Source: Pseudomonas sp. P5_109 (GTDB lineage: Bacteria > Pseudomonadota > Gammaproteobacteria > Pseudomonadales > Pseudomonadaceae). Taken from it: DNA of 64,000 nt. Below are positions 19,594-28,487 of the stretch, one piece after another (the first letter of the stretch is position 1; the number at the start of each line of letters is the position of its first letter). A model generated the notes under the pieces. That model searched no databases, had not been told where the DNA came from, and saw only the letters and a list, made by a program, of their open reading frames with translations. The position numbers were made by a program, and so were the translations under genes. The stretch spans positions 48,501 through 112,500 of the forward strand of contig NZ_CP125380.1 of the NCBI RefSeq assembly GCF_034009455.1, in the 5' to 3' direction.

Positions 19594-20382
19594 CTACACC
19601 CCTCGACGGGGCAGAACAAAACTCAGCAGAAACAGCGCGGCGGCTGTGACCACAATCGATGGGCCGGCGGGGGTGTCCTTGAACCAGGACAGTGCTAGCC
19701 CGCCACACACGGCGAGTATGCCCAGCAGGCTTGCGCCCAGTGCCATCTGCTCCGGCGAGCGGGCGTGACGTTGTGCCGCAGCGGCCGGGATGATCAGCAA
19801 CGAAGTGATCAGCAACACACCGACGATTTTCATCGCCACGGCAATCACCACCGCGATCAACAGCATCAGGGCCAGGCGCAATCCCGCCACGGGCAGGCCT
19901 TCGACCCTGGCCAGTTCTTCATGTACCGTGATCGCCAGCAATGGGCGCCACAACGCAACCAGCAAGACCAGTACCGCAGTGCTTCCGCCAAGGATCCAGG
20001 CCAGATCGGTCGGGCTGATCGCCAGCAGGTCACCGAACAGATAGGCCATCAGGTCGATCCGCACTTCGTGCATGAAGCTTAGTACCACCAGGCCCAGAGA
20101 GAGCGTGCTGGGTGCGAGAATTCCCAAAAGCGTGTCGGATGCCAATGGCTGACGTTGTTGCAAGGTCACTAGCATCACTGCCAACAGCAAGCAGCCAACG
20201 GTGACAGCAACAGTCGGGCTGACATCCAGCAGAAAGCCCAGGGCCACGCCGAGCAATGCCGCGTGGGACAGGGTGTCGCCGAAATAGGCCATGCGCCGCC
20301 AGACCACGAAAGATCCCAGCGGGCCTGCGACAATGGCCAGGGCCAGGCCTGCAAGCAGGGCGTAGAGCAGAAAATCAGCCAT
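19594..20382 (-). CDS. znuB: Zinc ABC transporter permease
   Basis: This 262-residue ABC-3 family permease has about eight hydrophobic segments and forms the zinc channel. Family blocks include [26 protein letters not shown] near the N terminus, here around residues 20-45, and the helix with [22 protein letters not shown] 20382 overlaps the znuC stop by eight bases, so the shorter start is preferred over the frame at 20445. It works with ZnuC and the periplasmic ZnuA. Confidence 0.94.
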   Translation of the reverse strand: MADFLLYALLAGLALAIVAGPLGSFVVWRRMAYFGDTLSHAALLGVALGFLLDVSPTVAVTVGCLLLAVMLVTLQQRQPLASDTLLGILAPSTLSLGLVVLSFMHEVRIDLMAYLFGDLLAISPTDLAWILGGSTAVLVLLVALWRPLLAITVHEELARVEGLPVAGLRLALMLLIAVVIAVAMKIVGVLLITSLLIIPAAAAQRHARSPEQMALGASLLGILAVCGGLALSWFKDTPAGPSIVVTAAALFLLSFVLPRRGV

Positions 20383-21160
20383 GCTTGCAGCTATCTCCGT
20401 GAACATGGGGTTGGCCCGACGCGGGCGCCTTGACCACCGAGCCATGCAAGTCGTGGGCGTGGTCGTGATGGTGGTGATAAATCGCCAGGCTTTGTGCGTT
20501 CTTTCCGAACAACTCGACGAATGCCGGATCGCCGCTGACCTGCTCGGGATGGCCGGAGCAGCAGACGTGACGATTGAGGCAAACCACCTGGTCCGTGGTG
20601 CTCATCACCAGATGCAAATCGTGGGAGACCATCAGCACGCCGCAACCATGACGGTCGCGCAGGCGGGTGATCAGGCTGTACAGCTCGGCCTGGCCGGCCA
20701 CGTCGACACCCTGTACCGGCTCGTCGAGCACCAGCAGCTCCGGTTCGCGCAGCAAGGCCCGGGCCAGCAACACGCGTTGCATTTCGCCGCCGGAAACACT
20801 TTGCACCGGGCTGTCGATCACCTGTTCGGCGCCGACTTCCTTGAGTGCCGACAAGGCCATCGCACGGTCCACGCCCGGCACCAGGCGCAGGAATCGCAGG
20901 ACCGACAACGGCAGGGTTGGATCGACGTGGAGTTTTTGCGGCATGTAGCCGACCCGCAGTTTCGGCTTGCGCCAGACGCTGCCGCTGTCCGGTTTCAACA
21001 GGCCGAGCACGGCACGCACCAGGGTTGTCTTGCCGGCGCCGTTGGGGCCGATCAGGGTAACGATCTGCCCCGGCTCGACGCTCAGCTCGATGTTGTCCAG
21101 CACCGGTTGCCCGGCGAACGTGACGGCAACCTGCTCAAGACGGATCAGCGCATTGCTCAT
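20375..21160 (-). CDS. znuC: Zinc ABC transporter ATP-binding protein
   Basis: This 261-residue ATPase energises zinc import. Walker [10 protein letters not shown], signature [16 protein letters not shown] and Walker [13 protein letters not shown] are intact. The C terminus is rich in histidine ([14 protein letters not shown]), as is common in ZnuC, and may bind zinc. ATG 21160 overlaps the zur stop (ATGA), giving a tightly coupled zur-znuC-znuB unit, and is preferred to the frame start at 21175. Confidence 0.94.
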   Translation of the reverse strand: MSNALIRLEQVAVTFAGQPVLDNIELSVEPGQIVTLIGPNGAGKTTLVRAVLGLLKPDSGSVWRKPKLRVGYMPQKLHVDPTLPLSVLRFLRLVPGVDRAMALSALKEVGAEQVIDSPVQSVSGGEMQRVLLARALLREPELLVLDEPVQGVDVAGQAELYSLITRLRDRHGCGVLMVSHDLHLVMSTTDQVVCLNRHVCCSGHPEQVSGDPAFVELFGKNAQSLAIYHHHHDHAHDLHGSVVKAPASGQPHVHGDSCKHG

Positions 21161-21642
21161 CAAGCCCCCTGGCAACCCGAGCAGAGACCGACCACTTCGA
21201 CGGTCTGGCCTTCGACGACAAACCCGACATCCCTGGCGCTGGCGATGATCGCGTCGCTGATGGATTTTTGCTCAAGTTCAATCGCGGCGTGGCACACACG
21301 GCAGATCAGGAACTGACCCTGGTGAGCATGTTCCGGGTGATTGCAGCCGATGAAGGCGTTGAGCGAGGAGATTCGATGGACCAGGCCGTTTTCCAGCAGG
21401 AAATCCAGCGCGCGGTACACCGTCGGCGGCGCAGCGCGGCGACCGTCCTGCTCGCTGAGGACCGCGAGAATGTCGTAGGCACCCAGGGGCTTGTGGCTTT
21501 GCCACACCAGTTCCAGCACTCGCCGGCGCAATGCGGTCAGGCGCAGGCCTTGACGCGCGCACAGGGCATCGGCCTCGGACAAAGCGCTGTGAACGCAATG
21601 CGAGTGGTCGTGGGGGCGGCTGGCAATCGGTGTTTTTAGCAT
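21160..21642 (-). CDS. zur: Zinc uptake regulator Zur (Fur family)
   Basis: This 160-residue Fur-family repressor senses zinc and shuts off uptake genes. The winged-helix region covers about 25-95 ([20 protein letters not shown]). Structural zinc cysteines are present as CRVCH and CSGC near the C terminus, and regulatory-site ligands in CNHPEHAH. A His-rich start (HDHSHCVHS) is typical of pseudomonad Zur (formerly np20). It is divergent from znuA with a 57-base shared control region, so autoregulation together with znuA is likely. Confidence 0.93.
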   Translation of the reverse strand: MLKTPIASRPHDHSHCVHSALSEADALCARQGLRLTALRRRVLELVWQSHKPLGAYDILAVLSEQDGRRAAPPTVYRALDFLLENGLVHRISSLNAFIGCNHPEHAHQGQFLICRVCHAAIELEQKSISDAIIASARDVGFVVEGQTVEVVGLCSGCQGA

Positions 21643-21664
21643 GAGCGGCGACGAGTTTTGTGAG

Positions 21665-21686
21665 AGACGTTATTATGTTACCCGTT
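21665..21686. promoter_or_regulatory. Candidate Zur box between zur and znuA
   Basis: GTTATTATGTTAC (21669-21681) resembles the AT-rich GTTAT-n-ATAAC core of Zur operators with about two mismatches. It sits inside a larger imperfect palindrome GAGA...TCTC in the 57-base zur-znuA spacer, the place where Zur should act. Confidence 0.5.
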
Positions 21687-21699
21687 CTCGCCTCTTCGA

Positions 21700-22629
21700 G
21701 TGGTCATCGTGTCCCGACTTTTTTCTATCTTTGTTGCATTTATCGCAACTTTTCTGCTGATCGGTCCGGCGCAGGCCGAAGTCAAAGTCCTTACCAGCAT
21801 CAAGCCACTGCAGTTGATCGCCGCGGCGGTGCAGGATGGCGTGGCGATTCCCGAGGTCTTGCTGCCGCCGGGTGCCTCGCCACATAACTATGCGCTGCGC
21901 CCTTCCGACGTACGCAAGGTGCAATCGGTGGACCTGTTGTACTGGATTGGCCCGGACATGGAAGGTTTCCTGCCGCGCGTGCTCAATGGTCGTGCGTTGC
22001 CCAGCGTCGCCGTGCAGGATTTGCCAGGGATGAAACTGCGCCGTTTCGCCGAAGATAGCCACTCTCACGCCGAAGAAGCCGACGACCACGACCACGATCA
22101 CCGTCCGGGCAGCCTGGATGCGCACCTGTGGCTGTCGCCGATCAACGCCCGGGTCATCGCCACGAAAATCGCGGCTGACCTGAGTGCCGCCGATCCTGAC
22201 AATGCCACGCGCTACCAGAGCAACCTGAAAGCCTTCGACGAGCGGCTGGATGCATTGGATGCGCGCCTGAAGAAGCGCCTTGCCGATGTTCAGGGCAAGC
22301 CTTACTTCGTGTTCCACGAAGCTTTCGACTACTTCGAAGACGCCTACGGCCTCAAGCACGTGGGTGTGTTCAGCGTCGCGGCCGAAGTACAACCCGGTGC
22401 CCAGCATGTCGCGGCGATGCGTGCGCGCTTGCAGGAAGTCGGCAAGACTTGCGTGTTCAGCGAGCCACCGCTGCGTCCACGCCTGGCGGAAACCCTGGTG
22501 GCGGGTTTGCCGGTAAAACTGGCTGAGCTGGATGCGCTGGGCGGGTACACACCGGCGACTGCTCAGGGCTATGAGCAGGTGCTGGAGAAGCTGGGGAATG
22601 ATCTGGCAGGGTGCCTGGAGTCTTTGTAA
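21700..22629 (+). CDS. znuA: Zinc ABC transporter substrate-binding protein
   Basis: This is the 309-residue periplasmic zinc-binding protein of the cluster 9 (A-I) family. A signal peptide ends at GPAQA (about 25). The His/Asp-rich loop between the lobes is visible (HSHAEEADDHDHDH). Zinc ligands are expected in SPHNYALRP, AHLWLSP and FHEAFDYF. The start is uncertain: two GTG codons, 21700 and 21709, are in frame and no ATG is suitable. It is transcribed away from zur and should be repressed by Zur in zinc-replete cells. Confidence 0.93.
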   Translation: MVIVSRLFSIFVAFIATFLLIGPAQAEVKVLTSIKPLQLIAAAVQDGVAIPEVLLPPGASPHNYALRPSDVRKVQSVDLLYWIGPDMEGFLPRVLNGRALPSVAVQDLPGMKLRRFAEDSHSHAEEADDHDHDHRPGSLDAHLWLSPINARVIATKIAADLSAADPDNATRYQSNLKAFDERLDALDARLKKRLADVQGKPYFVFHEAFDYFEDAYGLKHVGVFSVAAEVQPGAQHVAAMRARLQEVGKTCVFSEPPLRPRLAETLVAGLPVKLAELDALGGYTPATAQGYEQVLEKLGNDLAGCLESL

Positions 22630-22644
22630 TTGCCGCGCACGGTA

Positions 22645-22714
22645 TTTGTAGGAGCTGGCTTGCCAGCGATGGCGTCCTGAAGAGCGTCATCGCCGGCAAG
22701 CCGGCTCCTACAAA
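22645..22714. repeat. Paired REP element (REPIN), type B
   Basis: TGTAGGAGCTGGCTTGCCAG and its inverse flank a short middle between the convergent znuA and thrB genes. Confidence 0.82.
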
Positions 22715-22733
22715 TGTGCTGCACAATTTAGAG

Positions 22734-23684
22734 TTAAAGGGCGAAAGGCAGCAGAGTGCTGACTGTCTGCCGCTGCGCCAGGCGCAGCTGGAACTCCATC
22801 GGATCGTGAATCAACACGTCCTGCCCGGCGAACGACTCCGCCGCGATCAAGCGTGACAACCAGAACCGTACGCAAGCCACCCGCAGCATGGTCGGCCACA
22901 ACTCGGCTTCGGCGGCGGTGAACGGTCGCAAGGCCGCATAAGCGCCCAGCAAGGCCCGCGCTCGCGGTCCATCGATCACGCCATCGTCGTCCGAGCACCA
23001 GTCGTTCAAGGCAATCGCCACGTCGTAGAGCATCGGCCCGGAGCAGGCGTTGTAGAAGTCGATCAGCCCGGTCAGGTGCGTGCCTTCGAACATCGCGTTG
23101 TCGCGGAACAGATCGGCGTGAATATTCGCTCGTGGCAGTGCCAGGATTTTTTCTTTCTGCCGGGTGATTTCTTCCAGCGCCCGTTGCAGCAGGTCTTTCT
23201 GTTCGGCACCGAGGTGCGACAAAAACTGCGTGCCCTCTTCCAGCATCCAGTCCAGGCCGCGATCGGTTTTGCGCTTGATCATGTTGGCCTGGGTCGCCAG
23301 GTGCAGGTGGCCGAGCAACTCACCGACCTGCGCGCAATGTTGCGCGTTGGCTTGCTTGATGTGCTTGCCGGCCAGACGCGGTTGCAGCAACGCAGGTTTG
23401 CCCGCGAGTTCGCGCAGGGCCACGCCGTCGGTGGTGCGAATGGCGTAAGGCACCGGCAGGTCGGCGCCGTGCAGCACGTCGAGCAGTTCGATGAAGAACG
23501 GCATTTCCTGAACCGGACCGCGCTCGACCAGGGTCAGGACAAACTCGCCCTGTTCCAGGCTGATAAAGAAATTGGTGTTTTCGCTACCGGCGGCAATCCC
23601 CTGGAAATCAAGCAGGCGGCCGAGGCCATAAGGGGCAAGAAAAGCTTCCAGCTCGGGCCGAGCCAGGGGGGTGAACACAGACAT
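22734..23684 (-). CDS. thrB: Homoserine kinase (APH-fold, ThrB type II)
   Basis: This 316-residue kinase phosphorylates homoserine in threonine synthesis. It belongs to the aminoglycoside-phosphotransferase-like homoserine kinase family found in pseudomonads, not to the GHMP family of E. coli ThrB. The signature LPRANIHADLFRDN carries the catalytic aspartate, and GLIDFYNACSGPMLYDVAIALND supplies the metal-binding aspartate. The start MSVFTPLARPELEAFL is family-like. It is followed upstream by a DUF2782 gene in the same direction, as in PA5494-PA5495. Confidence 0.92.
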   Translation of the reverse strand: MSVFTPLARPELEAFLAPYGLGRLLDFQGIAAGSENTNFFISLEQGEFVLTLVERGPVQEMPFFIELLDVLHGADLPVPYAIRTTDGVALRELAGKPALLQPRLAGKHIKQANAQHCAQVGELLGHLHLATQANMIKRKTDRGLDWMLEEGTQFLSHLGAEQKDLLQRALEEITRQKEKILALPRANIHADLFRDNAMFEGTHLTGLIDFYNACSGPMLYDVAIALNDWCSDDDGVIDGPRARALLGAYAALRPFTAAEAELWPTMLRVACVRFWLSRLIAAESFAGQDVLIHDPMEFQLRLAQRQTVSTLLPFAL

Positions 23685-23744
23685 GTTTAAACTGCCAATA
23701 CGGGCGCCGCTGTTGAGCCAGCGCCGATTAAAGTTAGGGACGAC

Positions 23745-24032
23745 TTACCACTTAAAAATTTCCCACGCCGGAATCAGCATATCCGGGTAGTCGGAGCGGA
23801 TGAAGTTTCCCTCCGAGCCATCCGCGCGCACCAGAAAATACGGCTTGCCGCCTTTGGGCGTGACTTTGATCGCATACAGGAAGCCGTTTTGGCGGTATTC
23901 CTGAATGACCTTGTCCCCTTCCGTGTGGATCGTGACTTCCGGCTCGGGTGTCGGCGCATCGTCCGCCGCCATGACGGCCAGTGGTGTGATTGCAAACAAG
24001 CCAGCCAGCAACAGGCGATTTAGTGTGCGCAT
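23745..24032 (-). CDS. DUF2782 small exported protein
   Basis: The 95-residue product has a signal peptide (about 1-22, cleavage after VMA) and a compact ~70-residue domain ending in PDMLIPAWEIFKW, which is the DUF2782 signature. Function is unknown. It stands between thrB and the divergent polA, matching PA5494. The ~74 bases to polA must contain two divergent promoters. Confidence 0.85.
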   Translation of the reverse strand: MRTLNRLLLAGLFAITPLAVMAADDAPTPEPEVTIHTEGDKVIQEYRQNGFLYAIKVTPKGGKPYFLVRADGSEGNFIRSDYPDMLIPAWEIFKW

Positions 24033-24106
24033 GATAACCTTGTCCCTTTGTCGTCAACGGTCCCGCTATTCTAGCGCCGGACCCGCCGAAAAGGTTGATC
24101 CTGCTC

Positions 24107-26911
24107 ATGAGCCAAGCCCCCCTCGTCCTGGTGGACGGTTCTTCTTACCTGTATCGCGCCTTTCACGCGCTGCCGCCGCTGACCACGTCCAAAGGCCTGC
24201 CGACCGGTGCGGTCAAGGGCGTATTGAACATGCTCAAGAGCCTGCGCAAGCAATATCCGCATAGTCCGTTCGCCGTGGTGTTCGACGCCAAGGGTGGGAC
24301 TTTTCGCGATGACATGTACGCCGAATACAAAGCCAACCGACCGAGCATGCCTGACGACATGCGCGTGCAGATCGAGCCGCTGCACCAGAGCGTGATCGCC
24401 CTGGGCTTCCCGCTGCTGTGCGTCGAAGGTGTCGAGGCCGATGACGTGATCGGCACCCTGGCCCGCAGCAGCGCGGCAGCGGATCGTCCGGTGATCATCT
24501 CCACCGGCGACAAGGACATGGCGCAACTGGTCGACGGTCACATTACCTTGGTCAATACCATGACCGGTAGCAGCATGGACGTGGAGGGCGTGAAGGAGAA
24601 ATTCGGCGTCGCTCCGGAGCAGATCATCGATTATCTGGCGCTCATGGGCGATTCTTCCGACAACATTCCGGGCGTTCCGGGTATCGGCCCGAAGACAGCT
24701 TCTGGCCTGCTGGTCGGTGTGAACGGCGGCCTGACCGAGCTCTATGCACAGCTCGACATCGTGCCGACTTTGCCGATCCGCGGCGCCAAGACCCTGCCGG
24801 CCAAGCTCGAAGAGCACAAGGAAATGGCTTTCCTTTCCTATCAACTGGCGACCATCAAGGTCGACGTGCCGCTGGACGTTGGGCTCGACGACTTGCAAAT
24901 GGGTCCTGAGGACCCGGCCAAACTCTACGAGCTGTACACCCTGCTGGAATTCAAGAGCTGGCTGAACGACCTTGATCGCGACGCCAAGCGCCTGGAACTG
25001 AGCGCTGCCGCCGAGCCTGCACCGGCCGCCGATCTGTTCAGCGAACCAGAGCCTGAAGTACCGGCCGTCGCTGCTGAAGCCGCCTATGAAACCATCCTCG
25101 ATCAGGCGCGGTTCGATGCCTGGCTGGAAAAACTGAACAACGCCAAGCTGTTTGCCTTCGACACTGAAACCACCGGCATCGACGCGCAGCAAGCGCAACT
25201 GGTGGGCGTGTCATTCGCGGTTCAGGCCAATGAGGCGGCCTACATCCCATTGACCCATTCCTACATCGGCGTGCCGCAGCAACTGGATCGCGACACGGTT
25301 CTGCGTGCGCTCAAGCCAATTCTGGAAGACCCAAACAAGCTCAAGGTCGGCCAGCACGCCAAGTTCGACATGAACATCCTGGCCAACTGTGCCATCGGTG
25401 GCGATCAGGCCAACGGCATCACCGTGCGCGGCATTGCCTTCGACACCATGCTCGAGTCCTACGTGCTCAACTCCACGGCCACGCGCCATGACATGGACAG
25501 CCTGGCACAGAAGTATCTGGATCACACCACGGTGAGCTTCCAGGACATCGCCGGCAAAGGCGTGAAACAGCTGACGTTCGACCAGATCGCCCTGGAGCAG
25601 GCCGGGCCTTATGCCGCCGAAGATGCGGATATCACCTTGCGCCTGCACCAGACCCTGTTCGAAAAGCTCTCGGCTATTCCGAGCCTGGCCAGCGTGCTGA
25701 CCGACATTGAAATCCCGTTGGTGCCGGTATTGGCGCGTATCGAGCGCCAGGGCGCCTTCGTCGATGCCGCCTTGCTGGGCGTGCAAAGCATCGAACTGGG
25801 CGACAAGATGGTGGCGCTGGAGCGTGAAGCCTTCGAGATTGCCGGCGAGGAGTTCAACCTCGGTTCGCCCAAGCAACTGGGCGTGATTCTTTACGAGAAG
25901 CTCGGCCTGCCGGTATTGAAGAAAACCGCCAAGGGTCAGCCATCCACCGCCGAAGAAGTGCTGGCCAAGCTGGCGGAAGACGATTATCGACTGCCGAAAG
26001 TGCTCATGGAATACCGCTCCATGAGCAAGCTGAAAAGCACCTACACCGACCGTCTGCCGGAGCAGATCAACCCGCGTACCGGGCGGATCCATACCTCGTA
26101 TCACCAGGCGGTAGCGTCCACCGGGCGGCTGTCCTCCAGCGATCCGAATCTGCAGAACATTCCGGTGCGCACCGCCGAAGGGCGTCGCATCCGCCAGGCC
26201 TTCGTGGCCCCGGTCGGTTACAAATTGCTGGCGGCGGACTACTCGCAGATCGAACTGCGAATCATGGCGCACCTGTCACGGGATGAAGGGCTGATGAATG
26301 CCTTCCGCCACAATCTGGACGTGCACACCGCGACCGCCGCCGAAGTGTTCAAGGTCGAACTGGCCGACGTCACCTCCAACCAGCGCCGCAGTGCCAAGGC
26401 GATAAACTTCGGCCTGATCTACGGCATGGGTGCGCAGAAGCTCGGCAAGGACATCGGCGTCGACACCAAGACTGCCAAGGCCTATATCGATACCTACTTC
26501 GCCCGCTACCCCGGCGTTCGCCAGTACATGGACCGCACGCGTGCCCAAGCCGCCGAGCAAGGTTATGTCGAGACGTTCTTCGGCCGTCGCCTTTACCTGC
26601 CGGACATCAACTCCAACAAGCCGCAAGAGCGCGCCGCCGCCGAGCGAACGGCAATCAACGCGCCGATGCAAGGCACTGCTGCGGACATCATCAAGAAAGC
26701 CATGGTTGCGGTGGATAATTGGCTGACCGCCTCTGGCCTGGACGCCAAAGTCATCTTGCAGGTGCACGATGAACTGGTGCTTGAGGTGCGTGAAGATTTG
26801 GTCGACAAGGTTCGCGATGAAATTCGCGTGCACATGAGCGAGGCGGCGAAACTGGATGTTCCGTTGCTGGTCGAAGTGGGTGTTGGAAATAACTGGGATG
26901 AGGCTCACTGA
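24107..26911 (+). CDS. polA: DNA polymerase I
   Basis: This 934-residue polymerase processes Okazaki fragments and fills repair gaps. Three domains are in order. The 5'-3' exonuclease covers about 1-300 (LVDGSSYLYRAFHALPPL; DVIGTLAR; GDKDMAQLV). The 3'-5' exonuclease covers about 325-520, with the DxE motif in FAFDTETTG intact, so proofreading is expected. The polymerase domain covers about 540-934, with motif A LAADYSQIELRIMAHLS and motif C VHDELVLEV. ATG 24107 is preferred over an upstream TTG (24095) because translation then starts MSQAPLVLVDGSS. A variant REP pair and an sRNA gene follow. Confidence 0.96.
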   Translation: MSQAPLVLVDGSSYLYRAFHALPPLTTSKGLPTGAVKGVLNMLKSLRKQYPHSPFAVVFDAKGGTFRDDMYAEYKANRPSMPDDMRVQIEPLHQSVIALGFPLLCVEGVEADDVIGTLARSSAAADRPVIISTGDKDMAQLVDGHITLVNTMTGSSMDVEGVKEKFGVAPEQIIDYLALMGDSSDNIPGVPGIGPKTASGLLVGVNGGLTELYAQLDIVPTLPIRGAKTLPAKLEEHKEMAFLSYQLATIKVDVPLDVGLDDLQMGPEDPAKLYELYTLLEFKSWLNDLDRDAKRLELSAAAEPAPAADLFSEPEPEVPAVAAEAAYETILDQARFDAWLEKLNNAKLFAFDTETTGIDAQQAQLVGVSFAVQANEAAYIPLTHSYIGVPQQLDRDTVLRALKPILEDPNKLKVGQHAKFDMNILANCAIGGDQANGITVRGIAFDTMLESYVLNSTATRHDMDSLAQKYLDHTTVSFQDIAGKGVKQLTFDQIALEQAGPYAAEDADITLRLHQTLFEKLSAIPSLASVLTDIEIPLVPVLARIERQGAFVDAALLGVQSIELGDKMVALEREAFEIAGEEFNLGSPKQLGVILYEKLGLPVLKKTAKGQPSTAEEVLAKLAEDDYRLPKVLMEYRSMSKLKSTYTDRLPEQINPRTGRIHTSYHQAVASTGRLSSSDPNLQNIPVRTAEGRRIRQAFVAPVGYKLLAADYSQIELRIMAHLSRDEGLMNAFRHNLDVHTATAAEVFKVELADVTSNQRRSAKAINFGLIYGMGAQKLGKDIGVDTKTAKAYIDTYFARYPGVRQYMDRTRAQAAEQGYVETFFGRRLYLPDINSNKPQERAAAERTAINAPMQGTAADIIKKAMVAVDNWLTASGLDAKVILQVHDELVLEVREDLVDKVRDEIRVHMSEAAKLDVPLLVEVGVGNNWDEAH

Positions 26912-26918
26912 GCCTTCT

Positions 26919-27001
26919 TGTGGGAGCGAGCTTGCTCGCGATGGAGTGTCAGATGCATCGATTTCGACTGATATTCCATCGCGAGCAAGCTCGCTCCTAC
27001 A
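26919..27001. repeat. Paired REP element (variant arm)
   Basis: GGGAGCGAGCTTGCTCGCGA and its inverse surround a ~35-base middle containing GATGCATCGATTTCGAC. The arm differs from type A by GAGC for GGGC. Confidence 0.8.
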
Positions 27002-27106
27002 GAAAATTGTCGTGTTCTGCTGCGGCATAGTGCCGCGGCGGAAGGGAGCAAGCAGCTTAGTCCGGAAGGCTATTAGATTTATTCCAAAGCGATTTGAAAA
27101 AAATCT

Positions 27107-27133
27107 GAACTAATCTTGCAGCCACCACTCAGA
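27107..27133 (+). promoter_or_regulatory. AlgU (sigma-22)-like promoter of the ErsA-type sRNA
   Basis: GAACTA (27107-27112), 16 bases, then TCAGA (27129-27133) match the AlgU/RpoE consensus GAACTT-N16-17-TCTGA with one change in each element. The expected start of transcription falls near 27140. Confidence 0.6.
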
Positions 27134-27139
27134 GTAACT

Positions 27140-27271
27140 GAATGGCTGGTGAAGCCCTTCGATGCTCCTATGTTGTGTTAAGTGTTGGCAGATATCTGGA
27201 CCCCGCCCTAGCGGTCTAGAACTTGAACCCCGGAACTTCTCCCTCCCCATATGAAGTCCGGGGTTTTTTTT
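27140..27271 (+). ncRNA. ersA: ErsA-type small RNA
   Basis: In P. aeruginosa the 132-nt envelope-stress sRNA ErsA lies in the polA-engB spacer, the place Spot 42 holds in E. coli. Here the same spacer has an AlgU-like promoter, a ~132-base stretch and a strong terminator. The part TCTGGACCCCGCCCTAGCGG and the terminator hairpin resemble ErsA as I remember it. The terminator loop exposes the C-rich TCTCCCTCCCC, an anti-Shine-Dalgarno seed expected to pair with target mRNAs through Hfq. Known ErsA targets include algC and oprD. The exact 5' end is inferred from the promoter. Confidence 0.8.
27226..27271 (+). terminator. Rho-independent terminator of the ErsA-type sRNA
   Basis: The stem AACCCCGG(A)ACTTC pairs with GAAGTCCGGGGTT across a 13-base C-rich loop, followed by eight T's (27264-27271). 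Confidence 0.9.
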
Positions 27272-27278
27272 GCCCACA

Positions 27279-27310
27279 GAAAGCTGCCCGGGGCGTCCCA
27301 GGCAGCTTTC
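27279..27310 (-). terminator. Possible hairpin downstream of engB
   Basis: GAAAGCTGCC and GGCAGCTTTC form a 10-bp stem with a 12-base loop just beyond and overlapping the engB stop side. No U tract follows directly on the minus strand, so termination is uncertain. Confidence 0.35.
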
Positions 27311-27315
27311 GCTGC

Positions 27316-27960
27316 TTACTGGGCTGCTACCTCGGCACCCTTGTCCGCCAGCTCCATCCAGCCTGCCAGCACGGTGTAGGCATCTTCCAGGCCCATGCGC
27401 TTGGGGGCCGAGAACAGCTGGATCGACACGCTATCGCCCCAGCCCTTGCGAATTTCTGCCTGAACCTTGAGCAGCGTGTTCTTGGCCGCGCCATAGGTCA
27501 GCTTGTCCGCCTTGGTCAGCAGAATGTGCATCGGCATGCCGGCAGCCACGGCCCAGTCAAGCATCAGCAGGTCGAAATCGGTCATCGGATGGCGGATGTC
27601 CATCATCAGGATCAGACCTTTCAAACTCTCGCGTCCACCCAGGTACGCCTCCAGGTGACGCTGCCAGTGTTGCTTGAGCGGGATCGGTACTTTTGCATAA
27701 CCGTAGCCCGGAAGGTCGACCAGACGGCGTTCATCGTCTAGCTTGAAGAAATTCAACAGTTGCGTGCGACCCGGGGTTTTCGAGGTTCGCGCCAGGCTGG
27801 CGTGGGTCAGGGTGTTCAACGCACTCGACTTGCCGGCGTTGGAACGCCCGGCGAAGGCGACTTCGAAGCCCTCGTCATCCGGACATTGGTCGACTTTGGC
27901 GGCGCTGAGCATGAAGGTGGACTGTTGGCACAGACCGAGGATGGGATTCTTGAGTTGCAT
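27316..27960 (-). CDS. engB: Ribosome biogenesis GTPase EngB/YsxC
   Basis: This 214-residue essential GTPase aids assembly of the 50S ribosomal subunit. The G1 motif [10 protein letters not shown]3 DLPGYGYA and G4 TKADK are present. ATG 27960 gives the family start [16 protein letters not shown]; the frame continues 55 codons upstream without family sequence. The gene converges with polA and the sRNA, and is divergent from the cytochrome genes. Confidence 0.93.
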   Translation of the reverse strand: MQLKNPILGLCQQSTFMLSAAKVDQCPDDEGFEVAFAGRSNAGKSSALNTLTHASLARTSKTPGRTQLLNFFKLDDERRLVDLPGYGYAKVPIPLKQHWQRHLEAYLGGRESLKGLILMMDIRHPMTDFDLLMLDWAVAAGMPMHILLTKADKLTYGAAKNTLLKVQAEIRKGWGDSVSIQLFSAPKRMGLEDAYTVLAGWMELADKGAEVAAQ

Positions 27961-28010
27961 GGGATTTCCGATGTGGGCGGCGCCAGGAATGGGTGTGGCA
28001 AGCAGTGTCG

Positions 28011-28039
28011 CTTCCGTTTCAGTGACGCCAGTATATAAT
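28011..28039 (+). promoter_or_regulatory. Candidate promoter for the cytochrome c genes
   Basis: A perfect TATAAT stands at 28034-28039 in the engB-cytochrome spacer. A -35 at the right spacing (CTTCCG, 28011-28016) is poor, so an activator or extended contacts may be needed. Confidence 0.4.
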
Positions 28040-28151
28040 GCCGCAGATTTTGTGTGCGCTTTGTCCCAGCGTAGGATGAAGTTCACGAGAGCGACAGACC
28101 TTGATTGCGCACTAGAACGCAGCACGCTCTCAACCCTGAAAAGGTCGTTTT

Positions 28152-28442
28152 ATGACGAAATGGCTGCTAGCTGCCGGTGTCTTGATGCCGCTTTACAGCG
28201 CTCAGGCTACACAGGATCCGGAAGCTGTGTACAACCGTGTTTGTGGTGCCTGTCATTCTGGCCAACTCCCAACGGCGCCGAAAAAGGGCGATCAGGAAGC
28301 TTGGACGCCGAGGTTGGCGAAAGGTATGGAGACGCTGGTGCAACACGTGACCCAGGGTTTCAAGGCGATGCCGCCGCGTGGTTTGTGCATGGACTGCAGT
28401 GCCGAGGATTACCAAGTCATCATCCTTTGGATGAGCGAGTAA
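28152..28442 (+). CDS. Small class I c-type cytochrome (cytochrome c5 family)
   Basis: This 96-residue periplasmic cytochrome has a signal peptide ending near SAQA (about 19) and one heme attachment site CGACH (about 32-36). A likely axial methionine lies in KAMPPRG, and a CMDCS pair near the C terminus matches the disulfide seen in cytochrome c5. It is immediately upstream of cytochrome c4 in the same direction (45-base gap), matching PA5491-PA5490, and probably shuttles electrons to terminal oxidases. Confidence 0.88.
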   Translation: MTKWLLAAGVLMPLYSAQATQDPEAVYNRVCGACHSGQLPTAPKKGDQEAWTPRLAKGMETLVQHVTQGFKAMPPRGLCMDCSAEDYQVIILWMSE

Positions 28443-28487
28443 GCCCGGTCCATAACTCTTAACCCTTAGCCGTAGTTGGATTAGCTG

